Shown here: piece after piece, positions 27,001 to 35,050 of the stretch | Layout of the letters: each line of letters starts with the position of its first letter | Position numbering within the stretch: position 1 is the first letter of the stretch | Assembly (NCBI GenBank): GCA_016721005.1 | Contig: JADKJM010000008.1 | Coordinates: 62,001 to 126,000 of the forward strand | Length of the DNA stretch: 64,000 bases | Direction: 5' to 3' | Source: Flavobacteriales bacterium | GTDB lineage: Bacteria; Bacteroidota; Bacteroidia; Flavobacteriales_F; PHOS-HE28 | Position numbers and translations under genes: made by a program | Notes under the pieces: model-generated | What the model saw: only the letters and a program-made list of their open reading frames with translations | What the model was told of the DNA's origin: nothing | Databases searched by the model: none

Positions 27001-27257
27001 TACCGGAGCGTGTCGGGTGAATTGTTGTTGTAGTAGAGGGTGAGTTCGCCATCGATCGCATCCAACTCATCATCCATGCGCGCCTTGATCAGGTAATGGA
27101 CGTCCTGCTGCCAATAGCCTTCATAAGGTGGGCGGTTCTTCCAGTAGTACGGGTTGTCCGCGTTGCGATAGGTGTTCGGCGGATGTTGGTCATCATACCG
27201 TTGGGCTGGTAGGCTAAGGGCCAATGAGAAGGCGCAGAGTAGGAGTATAGGTCGCAT
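24024..27257 (-). CDS. M1-family metallopeptidase with long C-terminal barrel-like extension
   Basis: A 1,077-residue exported protein starting MRPILLLCAFSLALSLPAQ, a signal peptide. The N-terminal ~600 residues are an M1 aminopeptidase: the zinc site HEIGHNWFFG (His ~379 and 383) with the downstream Glu in FMDEGFTQFLTAW (~402), and DGMEYPML in place of the usual G-x-M-E-N. Residues from ~666 onward (EVTFDHHIRNYPDRRTYEAF, then many alternating hydrophobic strands) do not resemble the M1 C-terminal domain; they look like an outer-membrane beta-barrel and end in an aromatic residue (VVAIGRSF), as barrel proteins do. Inference: a surface-tethered peptidase. A Met at 27278 would put seven extra residues before the signal. 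Confidence 0.85.
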   Translation of the reverse strand: MRPILLLCAFSLALSLPAQRYDDQHPPNTYRNADNPYYWKNRPPYEGYWQQDVHYLIKARMDDELDAIDGELTLYYNNNSPDTLRYVFFHLYQEAYVNGSHLAEKMAAEGEDMRRYKNMAYAGTRIKSLTSESDTLRTEQDNTVLKVWLNEPLPPGERTVFRISFSTHWANGLPRRMKLFNSWGSKHYDGVHWYPRIAVYDRKFGWDTQQHLGSEFYGDFGTFDVELDFPHQYVLDATGVLQNAEEVMPADLRARLDITNFKDKPWNEAPSVITPPEPGKRKVWKFHSENTHDFAFTADPTYRIGEAEWNGVKCIALVQEPHASKWQNAAEYCAKVIKAHSTSFGMYAYPKMIVADARDGMEYPMLTLDSGNEPNYRGLFVHEIGHNWFFGMVGSNETYRAFMDEGFTQFLTAWGLEQIDGDTMVVEEPTTSYERRYTKPELARESEVYYGYQRDAVRDRLPPINTHSDEFDYWSAKGFGGYGHVYSKTAVMLFNLQYTLGDELFLAAMQHYFDQWKICHPYPEDFRQSMIDFTKVDLNWFFDQWIETDKRIDYAVGKVTGKRDDAGQTIEIKRKGSLQMPIDLRVTGNDGNIHDFHIPNTWFEKKTNATVLPRWIGLGELQRTYIAKVDIPTGIAQVDIDPTNRLADANKLNDHMALPVEVTFDHHIRNYPDRRTYEAFVRPDLWWNGYDGVKAGFHVNGSYMKYKHRFSLSAWLNTGLGQYLPPNTKNTPADSIPGNANTGFDPISFNFTYANGTEKLLKGSSVFAQARMLDGLNRFSAGFQYSLPNGRTDAQVEALYFWRKDSTDLTYLINPQEWELNALNASINTSVRHRYDYAMGRGDLLFETRSSAPGSAAGYGWLRLKAVNTTNAAGLEFRTRVFAQYGSGSTPRESALYLAGASPEDLMENKYTRSVGMVPYDWSGFGADVNHFQQGGGLGLRGYAGYLAPELTSDDDLIYTYLGNTGASMSGEIDLDGLVPFRPGKLARVLHLDAYLFGDVGVMGYRTRRSGSTTLTIADPRADAGAGFALTIKRWGPLTDLKPLTIRFDMPLLLSALPAGETDYFAFRYVVAIGRSF

Positions 27258-27283
27258 GGAGGTGCCTGATCCGGGCATGGGCC

Positions 27284-27291
27284 CGAAGGTA
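27284..27291 (-). promoter_or_regulatory. Candidate -7 element TACCTTCG (minus strand)
   Basis: Minus-strand TACCTTCG (TAnnTTyG) ends 26 bases before the M1 peptidase ATG, in the 54-base gap after the BrkB-like gene, so the peptidase may be transcribed separately. Confidence 0.4.
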
Positions 27292-27311
27292 TCCGGAAAG
27301 GTTGGATCGGA

Positions 27312-28253
27312 TCAGACCTCCAGCCGTGAACGGTGCTGGATCCGCGCGCGGGCAATGCTTGTGTTCAATTCATAGCCCACGAGGATGGCGATCATGTTGA
27401 AGTAGATCCACAGCTGCACGGCCAGGATCGCGCCGATGGACCCGTACAGCGCGTTGTAATTGGTAAAGTGCCCGAACATGAACGCGAGGGCCTGTGAGAC
27501 GATCAGGATCAGGAACACCGCTAGCAGAACACCCGGAGAGAACAGCTTGAACCGGTGCGTGGTCGGATCCCCCGCATTGTATAGCAGCGAAACGGACATG
27601 GCGACGATCAACACAGAGATCGTCCATTTCACTGCGAAGAGTGCCAGTACATGGAGATCACTGGTGAAGAAACCAAGGCCGTCCAACTTGTAGATCACTG
27701 TGCCGCTCATGGTGAGCAACGGAATGGCGATGACCATGAGCACGGTGAGTGCCACCAGCAGCCCAAGGCTGAGCAAGCGCTGCTTGAAGGGACTGTGCCA
27801 CGTGGTGTGATTCGCACTTCCGCTGAATCCGGCCAGGATCGCGTCGATGCTGTTGCTGGCGAGGTAGATACCGACCAGGAAACTGATCGAGAGCAAGGTC
27901 CCGTGCTTCTTCACCACCAGATCCTCCAACGTGCTTTGGATGAACTTGAAGACCTCCAACGGCATCATGTCCTCGAAGGAGGCTAGCAATTTGGTCTGGA
28001 AGTCCTCGATCGGAACGAAGGGGATCAACGTCAACAGAACGATGACGGCAGGGAAGAAGGCCAGGAACAACTTGAATGCGATAGCGGATGCGCGCGTAAC
28101 GATCCGGCCCTTGGCCAGGGCTGACACGAAGAAGCGGGAGATCCGGTACAGGTTGAACCCTTCGAAGCCGGGGAGAATGATCCGTTGGCTCCACCCGATC
28201 AGCCGACGGAACGTCCTGGAGAACATCAGTCGGCGCAGCAGACGTTTGATCAT
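27312..28253 (-). CDS. YihY/BrkB-like inner-membrane protein
   Basis: A 313-residue membrane protein with six predicted helices. Family features are RASAIAFKLFLAFFPAVIVL near residue 57, which holds the conserved A-x-x-x-x-F-P pattern, the middle GIYLASNSIDAILAGFSGSAN and the late YGSIGAILAVQLWIYFNMIA and ILVGYELNTSI. These match YihY/BrkB, earlier mis-named ribonuclease BN; the biochemical role is unsettled, with proposals of transport or virulence in some genera. It lies 4 bases downstream of nadC on the same strand, so the two are probably co-transcribed with the DUF4783 gene before them. Confidence 0.85.
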   Translation of the reverse strand: MIKRLLRRLMFSRTFRRLIGWSQRIILPGFEGFNLYRISRFFVSALAKGRIVTRASAIAFKLFLAFFPAVIVLLTLIPFVPIEDFQTKLLASFEDMMPLEVFKFIQSTLEDLVVKKHGTLLSISFLVGIYLASNSIDAILAGFSGSANHTTWHSPFKQRLLSLGLLVALTVLMVIAIPLLTMSGTVIYKLDGLGFFTSDLHVLALFAVKWTISVLIVAMSVSLLYNAGDPTTHRFKLFSPGVLLAVFLILIVSQALAFMFGHFTNYNALYGSIGAILAVQLWIYFNMIAILVGYELNTSIARARIQHRSRLEV

Positions 28254-28257
28254 GCTC

Positions 28258-29100
28258 TCAGTGTGCTTTCAAACTGAGGTCCAACGCACGGGCGCTGTGC
28301 GTAAGCGCACCGATGGAGATCGAATCGACACCGGTTTCGGCGTAGGATCGGATGGTTTCCAAGGTGATGCCGCCGGAAGCCTCAGTGATGTATTTCCCTT
28401 CGATCCGGTCAATCGCCTTGCGCAACAAGTAGGGCGTGAAGTTGTCCAGCATCACCCGTTGTACGCCGCCTGTCCGCATCACGAGTTCCACTTCTTCCAA
28501 GTTCCGGGTTTCCACCTCGATCGGCAGATCCTTGCCTGTGCGTTGCAGGTATTCCTTGGCAGCAGCGATCGCCTGCGGGATCCCGCCGCACATATCGGCG
28601 TGGTTGTCCTTGATCATGATCATGTCGTGCAGCCCGAGACGATGATTGGTGCCACCGCCAAGACGCACGGCCCACTTCTCCAACTCACGAAGTCCCGGCG
28701 TGGTCTTCCGGGTGTCCAGCACTTCGCACCCTGTGCCTTCTATCGCATCCACATACTGTCGTGTCAATGTCGCGATCCCGCTCAACCGTTGCATGAAGTT
28801 GAGCATGACCCGCTCCACGGTCAGTATGGATCGTTGCGGCCCACGAAGATCGAACGCGATATCCGGCGGCGATACGCGTGCTCCATCTATGATGTAGACC
28901 CGCAAGTAGAATTCGGGGTCGAAGCGCTTGGCGATGTGCTCGGCGAGTTCAACACCGGCCAGGATGCCATCCTGTTTCACCAAGAGACGTGCGGCACCTT
29001 TCGATCCTTCCGGGATGGTTGCCAGCGTGGTATGATCACCATCGCCCACATCCTCGCGGAAGGCGCGGTCGATCAATTCGTCCGTGCTGGCCGGTAGCAC
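28258..29100 (-). CDS. nadC: Nicotinate-nucleotide pyrophosphorylase (carboxylating), quinolinate phosphoribosyltransferase
   Basis: A 280-residue enzyme that turns quinolinate and PRPP into nicotinic acid mononucleotide, the third step of de novo NAD synthesis. Conserved blocks are GDGDHTTLATIP, RTLN-like VMLNFMQRLSGIATLT, the substrate-binding LDTRKTTPGLRELEKWAV, GGGTNHRLGLHDMIMIKDNH and VEVETRNLEEVELV, ending with EASGGITLETIRSYAETGVD, IGALTHSARALD. Length equals the family norm. It lies 2 bases after the DUF4783 gene and 4 bases before the BrkB-like gene. nadA and nadB are not in the window. Confidence 0.97.
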   Translation of the reverse strand: MLPASTDELIDRAFREDVGDGDHTTLATIPEGSKGAARLLVKQDGILAGVELAEHIAKRFDPEFYLRVYIIDGARVSPPDIAFDLRGPQRSILTVERVMLNFMQRLSGIATLTRQYVDAIEGTGCEVLDTRKTTPGLRELEKWAVRLGGGTNHRLGLHDMIMIKDNHADMCGGIPQAIAAAKEYLQRTGKDLPIEVETRNLEEVELVMRTGGVQRVMLDNFTPYLLRKAIDRIEGKYITEASGGITLETIRSYAETGVDSISIGALTHSARALDLSLKAH

Positions 29101-29102
29101 GA

Positions 29103-29513
29103 TCAGAAGTCGTTCTTGCTGGTCTCGATCCGCAACTGCTTCACCTGGAAGCTCTCATCCACACGCTTCAGGAAGAAGGTGGTGCGGAAATAGCCACTCG
29201 TCGTCCGCAGGATCCCGATGAAATACTTGTCGCCGCTCTTGCTCACACCGCTGTGCTCTATGACCATGCCGACCGGTGGGTGATCATTGAAGAATTTGCG
29301 AAGGATCTGCTCGGCTTGGGCCTTGCTGTACACATCGGCCGTTTCCTTCACCGTCAGATCGATGTTCGCGATGAACAAGGCGGAGAGGTCCTTGGAATTC
29401 CCTGATCGCAGGGCATCGATCACCTGATCCTTCACGAGATCCTGGCCGAAAAGGCCTGTGGCGAAGAGCATGGCGGTAATGGGCAGGAGGATGCGGATCA
29501 TGGGTCGGATCAT
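29103..29513 (-). CDS. DUF4783 exported protein
   Basis: A 136-residue protein with a signal peptide (MIRILLPITAMLFATGLFGQ) followed by a compact NTF2-like domain: DQVIDALRSGNSKDLSALF, NIDLTVKETADVYSKAQAEQ, IEHSGVSKSGDKYFIGILRT and FFLKRVDESFQVKQLRIE. This is the DUF4783 family, common just upstream of nadC in Bacteroidota; function unknown. Two in-frame Met codons, at 29513 and 29501, both give a signal peptide, and no Shine-Dalgarno separates them; I list the longer. Its stop is 2 bases from the nadC start, so they are one transcription unit, divergent from rlmH. Confidence 0.8.
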   Translation of the reverse strand: MIRPMIRILLPITAMLFATGLFGQDLVKDQVIDALRSGNSKDLSALFIANIDLTVKETADVYSKAQAEQILRKFFNDHPPVGMVIEHSGVSKSGDKYFIGILRTTSGYFRTTFFLKRVDESFQVKQLRIETSKNDF

Positions 29514-29588
29514 TTGTGCCGAAATTTGGCAAATACCGGGCCACCTGGAACCATCGGAAGCCACTGACTTACCAACACGATCGCACAC

Positions 29589-30050
29589 ATGAGGATCAGG
29601 ATCCTGTTCGTAGGCAAGACCGCACGCGGACCCGTGGCCGATCTATTGTCCGAGTACGTGGACCGCACGCAGCGCTTCGCCACCATCGAATTGGTGGTGG
29701 TGCCGGAAGCGGCTGGAGCCGACCCGATCCGCCAGCGCGAAACGGAAAGCGCACGTCTGATCGCGGCCCTTCAACCCGGCGAGCGCGTGATCGCGTTGGA
29801 TGAGATCGGCATGCAACTCACCACCGTCGCATTCGCGAACAGGATCGGGACGTGGAGGGATCAAGGCCTTCGCCATGTGGCGATCCTTGTAGGTGGTGCC
29901 TACGGGCTGAACGATGCCGTGCGAGAGCGTGCCGACCTTGTTCTCGGGTTATCGGCCATGACGTTTCCGCATCAACTGGTCCGTGTGATCCTTGCGGAAC
30001 AACTATACCGGGCGTTCACGGTGCTGAACCGGTTGCCCTATCATCATTGA
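29589..30050 (+). CDS. rlmH: 23S rRNA (pseudouridine1915-N3)-methyltransferase RlmH
   Basis: A 153-residue SPOUT-class methyltransferase. The knot region near residues 97-112 reads VAILVGGAYGLNDAVRERAD, followed by LGLSAMTFPHQLVRVILAEQ and the absolutely conserved C-terminus LYRAFTVLNRLPYHH. RlmH methylates N3 of a pseudouridine in helix 69 of the large ribosomal subunit. The N-terminus has MRIRILFVGKTARGPVADL in place of the usual K-T-x-x-x-Y segment, a normal variation. The last 7 bases overlap the end of the convergent glycosyltransferase-like gene. No -7 box could be called upstream. Confidence 0.97.
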   Translation: MRIRILFVGKTARGPVADLLSEYVDRTQRFATIELVVVPEAAGADPIRQRETESARLIAALQPGERVIALDEIGMQLTTVAFANRIGTWRDQGLRHVAILVGGAYGLNDAVRERADLVLGLSAMTFPHQLVRVILAEQLYRAFTVLNRLPYHH

Positions 30051-31171
30051 CCCCGCGCCGGGAAGGGGAGAGGACCTTCAATACCCTGTTCATCAAGTCG
30101 CTTACGAAGCCGCTCGACGCTAGCCAACTCACCGTTCAAGTGGATCGATCCGGCGTTCTCGCGCAATTTCTCGAGCGAGCCGATCACCGCTGTCGGTGTG
30201 AGATACTTGGAGCAATACTCAAGAGCCGCCGAGCGCATGGCCTTGATGGTATCGCCATTCAACGTCCGGACCCTTTCCAACAGTGCGACCAGTTCCTCCT
30301 CATTACGGAATGAGAGACACTCGATACCGTCGCGGAGTGGTGGTTCAAGAAGGTGTGCATGTTGCAGGATCGGAATGCACCCAGCGAACATCGCCTCGAT
30401 CATGTTGTGGCACAAGGGCATCACCACACCGCTCGGCGCTAGGAAGAAGTCGAAGCGCGCTAGGACACCATTCAGATCATTTGGCCTGATGTACTCACGG
30501 TGCCGGTCCATCAGGACGATGTAACGCTCTGTATCCGCCATGATCGCTGTGACGGTGTCCGGCCGGTGGATGTGATCAGCGAAGCGCCGCTGGATGATGT
30601 CCATCAACTCGGCGCGACGGAAGCACCCGAACACGGTGCGCGGTTCCTCGCGGGTATAAGCGTGGCGATCCATGTTCCCGAAGAAGAAGACCTTTCGTTG
30701 GCGGTCCGGTCCTGCTTCCGGCAATGGCATTTTGTGTAACCCAAGGATGTACCGCGTATCCACCATCGGCATGGGGACATACAGACCTTGATCATCCTCT
30801 CCCGGGATCCGGAAGGCATCCACATCGATCAGCGTATGGTTCCGGGATGTGCATCGGTCCGCGATAAGCCAAGCTCCAGGATCGGGTTCTCGCAAGCAAT
30901 ACAACCGGAAGCTTCCACTTCGTCGGAAGAGGTCGTGGGATGCCCACGACGCGATGAACCGCCAGCGATGCCGGAGGTGTACGGTGTATCCCTGGTCCAT
31001 CAGGAACAATACCAGGATGTGCAGATACCGGTGCCACAGGTTCTCACGCAGATCCAGGTACACCACTTTGGATCCTGTTGATCCCACGCGGCGATGCGTG
31101 ACACTCCAATGCCACATATTCACCACATACCACCGAACACCTGAGAGGAAACGCCTGCGCATGGAATACAT
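30044..31171 (-). CDS. Exostosin-like glycosyltransferase-type protein
   Basis: A 375-residue protein. The C-terminal half carries FDFFLAPSGVVMPLCHNMIE, AMFAGCIPILQHAHLLEPPL and RDGIECLSFRNEEELVALLE, the layout of exostosin / GT47-type and related GT-B enzymes: a donor-binding E-A-M-x-x-G-C-I-P-I block followed by a late helix. The N-terminal half has VYLDLRENLWHRYLHILV and an arginine-rich middle. There is no signal peptide; it should act in the cytoplasm on a glycan precursor. I begin at 31171 (MYSMRRRFLSG); the frame upstream is only nominally open. Divergent from the Wzy-like gene at 31279, so it marks the edge of the second glycan cluster. Confidence 0.65.
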   Translation of the reverse strand: MYSMRRRFLSGVRWYVVNMWHWSVTHRRVGSTGSKVVYLDLRENLWHRYLHILVLFLMDQGYTVHLRHRWRFIASWASHDLFRRSGSFRLYCLREPDPGAWLIADRCTSRNHTLIDVDAFRIPGEDDQGLYVPMPMVDTRYILGLHKMPLPEAGPDRQRKVFFFGNMDRHAYTREEPRTVFGCFRRAELMDIIQRRFADHIHRPDTVTAIMADTERYIVLMDRHREYIRPNDLNGVLARFDFFLAPSGVVMPLCHNMIEAMFAGCIPILQHAHLLEPPLRDGIECLSFRNEEELVALLERVRTLNGDTIKAMRSAALEYCSKYLTPTAVIGSLEKLRENAGSIHLNGELASVERLRKRLDEQGIEGPLPFPARGQ

Positions 31172-31265
31172 CTTGACCGGATCGATCTGCTGCGAAGTTG
31201 GGGCAACCCGGCCTTCGCATCGCTGTCCTTGTGGTGATCCCACCGAAGGCTGAACCTTCGTTAAC

Positions 31266-31273
31266 GACCTTTG
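31266..31273 (+). promoter_or_regulatory. Possible -7 element GACCTTTG
   Basis: GACCTTTG differs from TAnnTTTG only at the first base and ends 5 bases before the Wzy-like gene ATG, at the same close distance as other candidates in the window. Confidence 0.3.
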
Positions 31274-31278
31274 GCCCC

Positions 31279-32793
31279 ATGTCCCTACTCTGGGTCTATT
31301 ACCACGGATACGTCGATATCGCCTATTGGGAATGGGCCATGGGACTGGTATGCCTGGTGGTGCTCTTCGCGGTCTTCGCTCGTGAGAAGAGCGTGATGAT
31401 CAAACAACACCCGGAGTACAAGCACTACGTGTGGGGATTGCTAGCGAAGGTGGTGGGCGGGGTGGCCTTCAGCCTCATCTACTTCTACTACTACGAAGGT
31501 GGGGATACGATCGCGTATTTCTATTCAGCGGTTTCCATGGCGCGGCTTGCGGAGCAGGACCCCAGCACCTACTTCTGGGTATTGTTCGGTGAGAACGATT
31601 GGCAACACCTTTCGGTCTTCAATGACAACATCGGCTACCCGTTCAGCCACGTGTATTATGATGCGCGGTCGTTCTTCCTGATCCGGATCATCAGCCCATT
31701 GGTCATGTTGACCTTCCACAGTTACTTGCTCACCACGCTGATCCTGGCAAGTATCTCGTACATCGGTATATGGCGCTGCTACCGGACGTTCGTGAGTTAC
31801 TTCCCTTCATTATCGAACAAACTCGCCATCGCTTTCCTGTACATGCCGTCCGTGATCTTCTGGGGTTCCGCCATCATGAAGGACACGATGACCCTGAGCG
31901 CTGCGTGTTGGTGGGTACATTGTACGGATCAGGTCTTCTTCAAACGGAGACGGATCCCATTCAACGTGCTTGGCCTTTTACTGAGCATGTACCTCCTGCT
32001 GATGATGAAGCCGTACATCTTCATGGCCTTGCTGCCGATGTCGATCCTATGGCTGCTATATGCGCAGATCTCTCGCATACGCAGCACCATGGTGAAGTTC
32101 GTGCTTGTTCCGATGGCGGTCGTCCTCATGGGAGGAGCTTCCATGTTCCTGCTTTCCAAGCTGGGGGATAACCTGGGGAAGTTCTCGCTGGATTCGGCGA
32201 TCGAGACGATCCAGATCACCCAACAGGATATGGTGCGTGTGGACCAATATGGCAGTAATCGATTCGACGTGGGCGCGATCGACGGTACCATCGGCGGATT
32301 GTTCGCCAAATTCCCGGTAGCGACCAACGCGGCGCTGTTCAGGCCTTATCTGTGGGAAAGCAATTCCATCGTCATGGTGCTCAGCGCTCTGGAGAACGCT
32401 TGGTTGCTGGGATTCAGCATCGTGTTGCTCTTTCGAACGCAGGTGACGTTCTTCCTGCGCGCCATTCTCGGGAACCCGATCGTGCTCATGTGCTTCGGCT
32501 TCGTTATCCTGTTCGGATTCTCCATCGGGATCTCCACCCCGAACTTCGGAGCTCTGGTGCGATTCAAGATCCCCTTGGTCCCCATGTTCGTGGCTTGCCT
32601 GTACATGATCGACCTGTTGAACAAACACCGCTTGAAGAGCATTCACGGTGGAGCACCGTTCGACCTCCATCTCTTTCGCAACGGCGAACCAAGAGCCGCT
32701 CAACAAGGCCCTTCTTTCGAACGAACGACACGAGCTGGAGCCGGAGGTGAACGATACCGACCGGCGCGACCGGAAAGGAACGTTCGGGTATGA
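31279..32793 (+). CDS. Polytopic membrane protein, Wzy-like polymerase candidate
   Basis: A 504-residue membrane protein with roughly ten helices. A long loop near the middle (SVFNDNIGYPFSHVYYDARS) and NKLAIAFLYMPSVIFWGSAI with a following KDTMTLSAACWW are arranged like the periplasmic loops and helices of O-antigen/exopolysaccharide polymerases, though no exact family signature could be confirmed. Met at 31279 is chosen because it directly precedes the first helix; a further ATG 81 bases upstream overlaps the divergent gene. Its last bases form ATGA with the next glycosyltransferase, so it belongs to the same operon. Polymerase function is inference from topology and context. Confidence 0.6.
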   Translation: MSLLWVYYHGYVDIAYWEWAMGLVCLVVLFAVFAREKSVMIKQHPEYKHYVWGLLAKVVGGVAFSLIYFYYYEGGDTIAYFYSAVSMARLAEQDPSTYFWVLFGENDWQHLSVFNDNIGYPFSHVYYDARSFFLIRIISPLVMLTFHSYLLTTLILASISYIGIWRCYRTFVSYFPSLSNKLAIAFLYMPSVIFWGSAIMKDTMTLSAACWWVHCTDQVFFKRRRIPFNVLGLLLSMYLLLMMKPYIFMALLPMSILWLLYAQISRIRSTMVKFVLVPMAVVLMGGASMFLLSKLGDNLGKFSLDSAIETIQITQQDMVRVDQYGSNRFDVGAIDGTIGGLFAKFPVATNAALFRPYLWESNSIVMVLSALENAWLLGFSIVLLFRTQVTFFLRAILGNPIVLMCFGFVILFGFSIGISTPNFGALVRFKIPLVPMFVACLYMIDLLNKHRLKSIHGGAPFDLHLFRNGEPRAAQQGPSFERTTRAGAGGERYRPARPERNVRV

Positions 32794-34055
32794 GACGGGA
32801 CGTAGGAAGTGAAGGCACGGTGGATGCCATCGCCGCCAAGGAACGCGCCGTTGACGCAGTGGTCTTCTGCCAGCACGGTCTTTCGGATCCTCTGGTCGCA
32901 AGCCTCATCCTGGACTACGTGCGGAGATCCATTGCAGCAGGCGATATCCGCAGCTGTCTCTTTTTCACGGAGGAGCCTCCTGACGCAACGATACCATCCG
33001 GCATACGTGAAGATCTCCAGTTGTCGGGGATCCAATGGAGTCCGCTGTATTACGATGTGCGCGGTGCTCAATGGATCCAGAAGGTGCGCAATGTCCTTCG
33101 TATGTTGAACCGGACGCGCAAGTATGTGCGCGGGAAGCGCATCTGCCGCTTGATCGGTTTCCTTTCTTTCGGCGGCACCTATGCATTGTTGGCCCAATGG
33201 CTGGGCTTCGGCCGCGCGATGGTGATCTGCTTCGAACCTCACAGCCGTTACATGATCGAACTGGGCGCATGGGGGAAAGGATCCTTGAAAGCCCGGGTGG
33301 TCGGTTGGCTCGAACGTAGGCAGATGCGCGATCTCGATGCGCTGGTGGTGCCCACATCGGCGGTGAAGGAACTCGTGCGTTCGGAACGTTCGATGGGACG
33401 TATGGTGCAACAGGCGATCACGATCGATGTGAACACCAACCTCTTCGATCCGGAGGCAAGGGAACGCTTGCGCTTGGAGTTGGGCTTCGGAGATTCCATC
33501 GTTCTGGCCTATGTGGGTAAGTTCGGCGGCATCTATCATTCCATTGATGACTATTTGCGCTTCCTCGGTGCGCTGTTCGCTGCGAACGCCCGCATTCGGG
33601 CTTATATCATTACAGGACAAGTGGAGAAGGAGTTGATCATGGATCACCCGATCCGGATGTTGAACCAGGACCGGATCACGGTACGTGGCCCTGTTGGGTC
33701 GAATGCACTTCATGCACATTTGTCCGCTGCGGATATCGGCGCAGTGGCGATCCCTCCAACACCTTCGCAGGCCTATCGGACACCGGTGAAAACAGCACAC
33801 TATTGGGCCGCAGGGTTACCGATCCTCATTCCTCATGGCGTTTCGGATGATCATGCCATCGCAGCAGCCGAGGGCGTCGGGATCGTGGTCAAGGACCTGG
33901 TGCCGGAAGAGGCCATGTTCGTCGCATCATACCTGGTGAAGATGATGGATGAGGACCGGGAAAGTCTTCGACGGCGCTGCATGGATACCGCCTTCAGGTA
34001 TCGCGATTCGGGTTTGATGGTGGAACGGTTAAGAGCCTTGTTGCCATGCGCATAG
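32790..34055 (+). CDS. GT4-type glycosyltransferase
   Basis: A 421-residue cytoplasmic glycosyltransferase. The donor domain has IVLAYVGKFGGIYHSIDDYL, ITGQVEKELIMDHPIRML and HLSAADIGAVAIPPTPSQAY, then TPVKTAHYWAAGLPILIPHG with the E/K-rich donor loop and a G-V-G-I-V-V segment, all usual for GT4. The N-terminal domain includes GRAMVICFEPHSRYMIELGA. Its start overlaps the Wzy-like gene stop in ATGA, and its own end overlaps the epimerase start by 10 bases, so three genes are translationally linked. Sugar specificity unknown. Confidence 0.8.
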   Translation: MRRDVGSEGTVDAIAAKERAVDAVVFCQHGLSDPLVASLILDYVRRSIAAGDIRSCLFFTEEPPDATIPSGIREDLQLSGIQWSPLYYDVRGAQWIQKVRNVLRMLNRTRKYVRGKRICRLIGFLSFGGTYALLAQWLGFGRAMVICFEPHSRYMIELGAWGKGSLKARVVGWLERRQMRDLDALVVPTSAVKELVRSERSMGRMVQQAITIDVNTNLFDPEARERLRLELGFGDSIVLAYVGKFGGIYHSIDDYLRFLGALFAANARIRAYIITGQVEKELIMDHPIRMLNQDRITVRGPVGSNALHAHLSAADIGAVAIPPTPSQAYRTPVKTAHYWAAGLPILIPHGVSDDHAIAAAEGVGIVVKDLVPEEAMFVASYLVKMMDEDRESLRRRCMDTAFRYRDSGLMVERLRALLPCA

Positions 34056-35050
34056 TGATCAGCGGTGCGAGCGGATTCGTTGGGCGGATGCTCTTGGAAC
34101 GCCTGTTGCATGGCCGCGCGGCTGATGGAACGCCAGTTGTCGATCAAGTTCCAACGGATGTATCCATCGTTGCCTTGGTACACAAACCCGCCTCACTGGT
34201 CCTGTTGAAAGAGGTCCATCCCGATCTGGAGGTCCACCGTGTGGATGGATGGGACGATTTGGGACTGGAGAGCATGGTACTTGGTGCCGATGTCTTCTTC
34301 CATCTGGCGTGGTCATCGGTTCCGCGGATCGCCGCGCAGGATCCGGCGCGCGATGTTCGCGAGAACGTGGAGGGAGGTCTACGCCTGCTCAATGGCATAT
34401 CGAATGCAGGGGTCCGTCGGTTCGTATTCCTCTCCTCCGGGGGAACGGTGTACGGTTCACGGACAGGGGCGCCCATTACGGAGGATGTTCCGGTCGACCC
34501 GACGAATGCCTACGCGTGCGGGAAGGTCTGCTTCGAGCAATACCTCCGTGAACGCGCCGAGCATCATGGGTTCGAGCAGGTGATCCTTCGCCCATCGAAT
34601 CTGTACGGCGACCCGAGCGGACCCACCAAACAACAGGGTGTGGTGGAGCATTGGTTCGGTAGCATCGCTGCGGGGCGGGCCATCGATGCATGGCATGGGT
34701 TGGACGTAACCCGTGACTACCTCCACATCGACGACATGGTGGAGGTGCTTCTAGCCGCCATGACGAAACCGGTCCAGACCTCCACGTTCAACGTCGGAAC
34801 CGGCATCGGCACGTCGCTTTCGGAGTTGTTGTCACATATGTTCGAGATCACCGGAATAACGGTTCCTGTGAATTCGCCGGAGAAGAATCCACCGGACTTG
34901 CCATGGAACGTCCTTGACCCGGGACTGCTCCAGCGGTCATGGGGTATCACGCCCAAGGTTCCGCTCCGAACCGGATTGGAGCGCACATGGCGTTCGCTTC
35001 AGAGTAGGGGATATGGATCACCGAACGGGCCTTTGTCAGTCCAGGTCTGA
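34046..35050 (+). CDS. NAD-dependent sugar epimerase/dehydratase (extended SDR)
   Basis: A 334-residue extended SDR. The Rossmann motif IVISGASGFVGRMLLER, the acidic-residue strand IVALVHKP, VFFHLAWSSVPRIAAQDP, the catalytic Ser in RFVFLSSGGTVYG and the Tyr-x-x-x-Lys pair in NAYACGKVCFEQY (Tyr156, Lys160) are all present, as is the RPSNLYGDPSG substrate-side block. This is the UDP-sugar 4-epimerase/4,6-dehydratase branch, acting on nucleotide sugars for glycan assembly. Whether it is an epimerase or reductase cannot be decided by eye. Its 3' end overlaps the convergent GT2 gene by 52 bases. Confidence 0.85.
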   Translation: MRIVISGASGFVGRMLLERLLHGRAADGTPVVDQVPTDVSIVALVHKPASLVLLKEVHPDLEVHRVDGWDDLGLESMVLGADVFFHLAWSSVPRIAAQDPARDVRENVEGGLRLLNGISNAGVRRFVFLSSGGTVYGSRTGAPITEDVPVDPTNAYACGKVCFEQYLRERAEHHGFEQVILRPSNLYGDPSGPTKQQGVVEHWFGSIAAGRAIDAWHGLDVTRDYLHIDDMVEVLLAAMTKPVQTSTFNVGTGIGTSLSELLSHMFEITGITVPVNSPEKNPPDLPWNVLDPGLLQRSWGITPKVPLRTGLERTWRSLQSRGYGSPNGPLSVQV

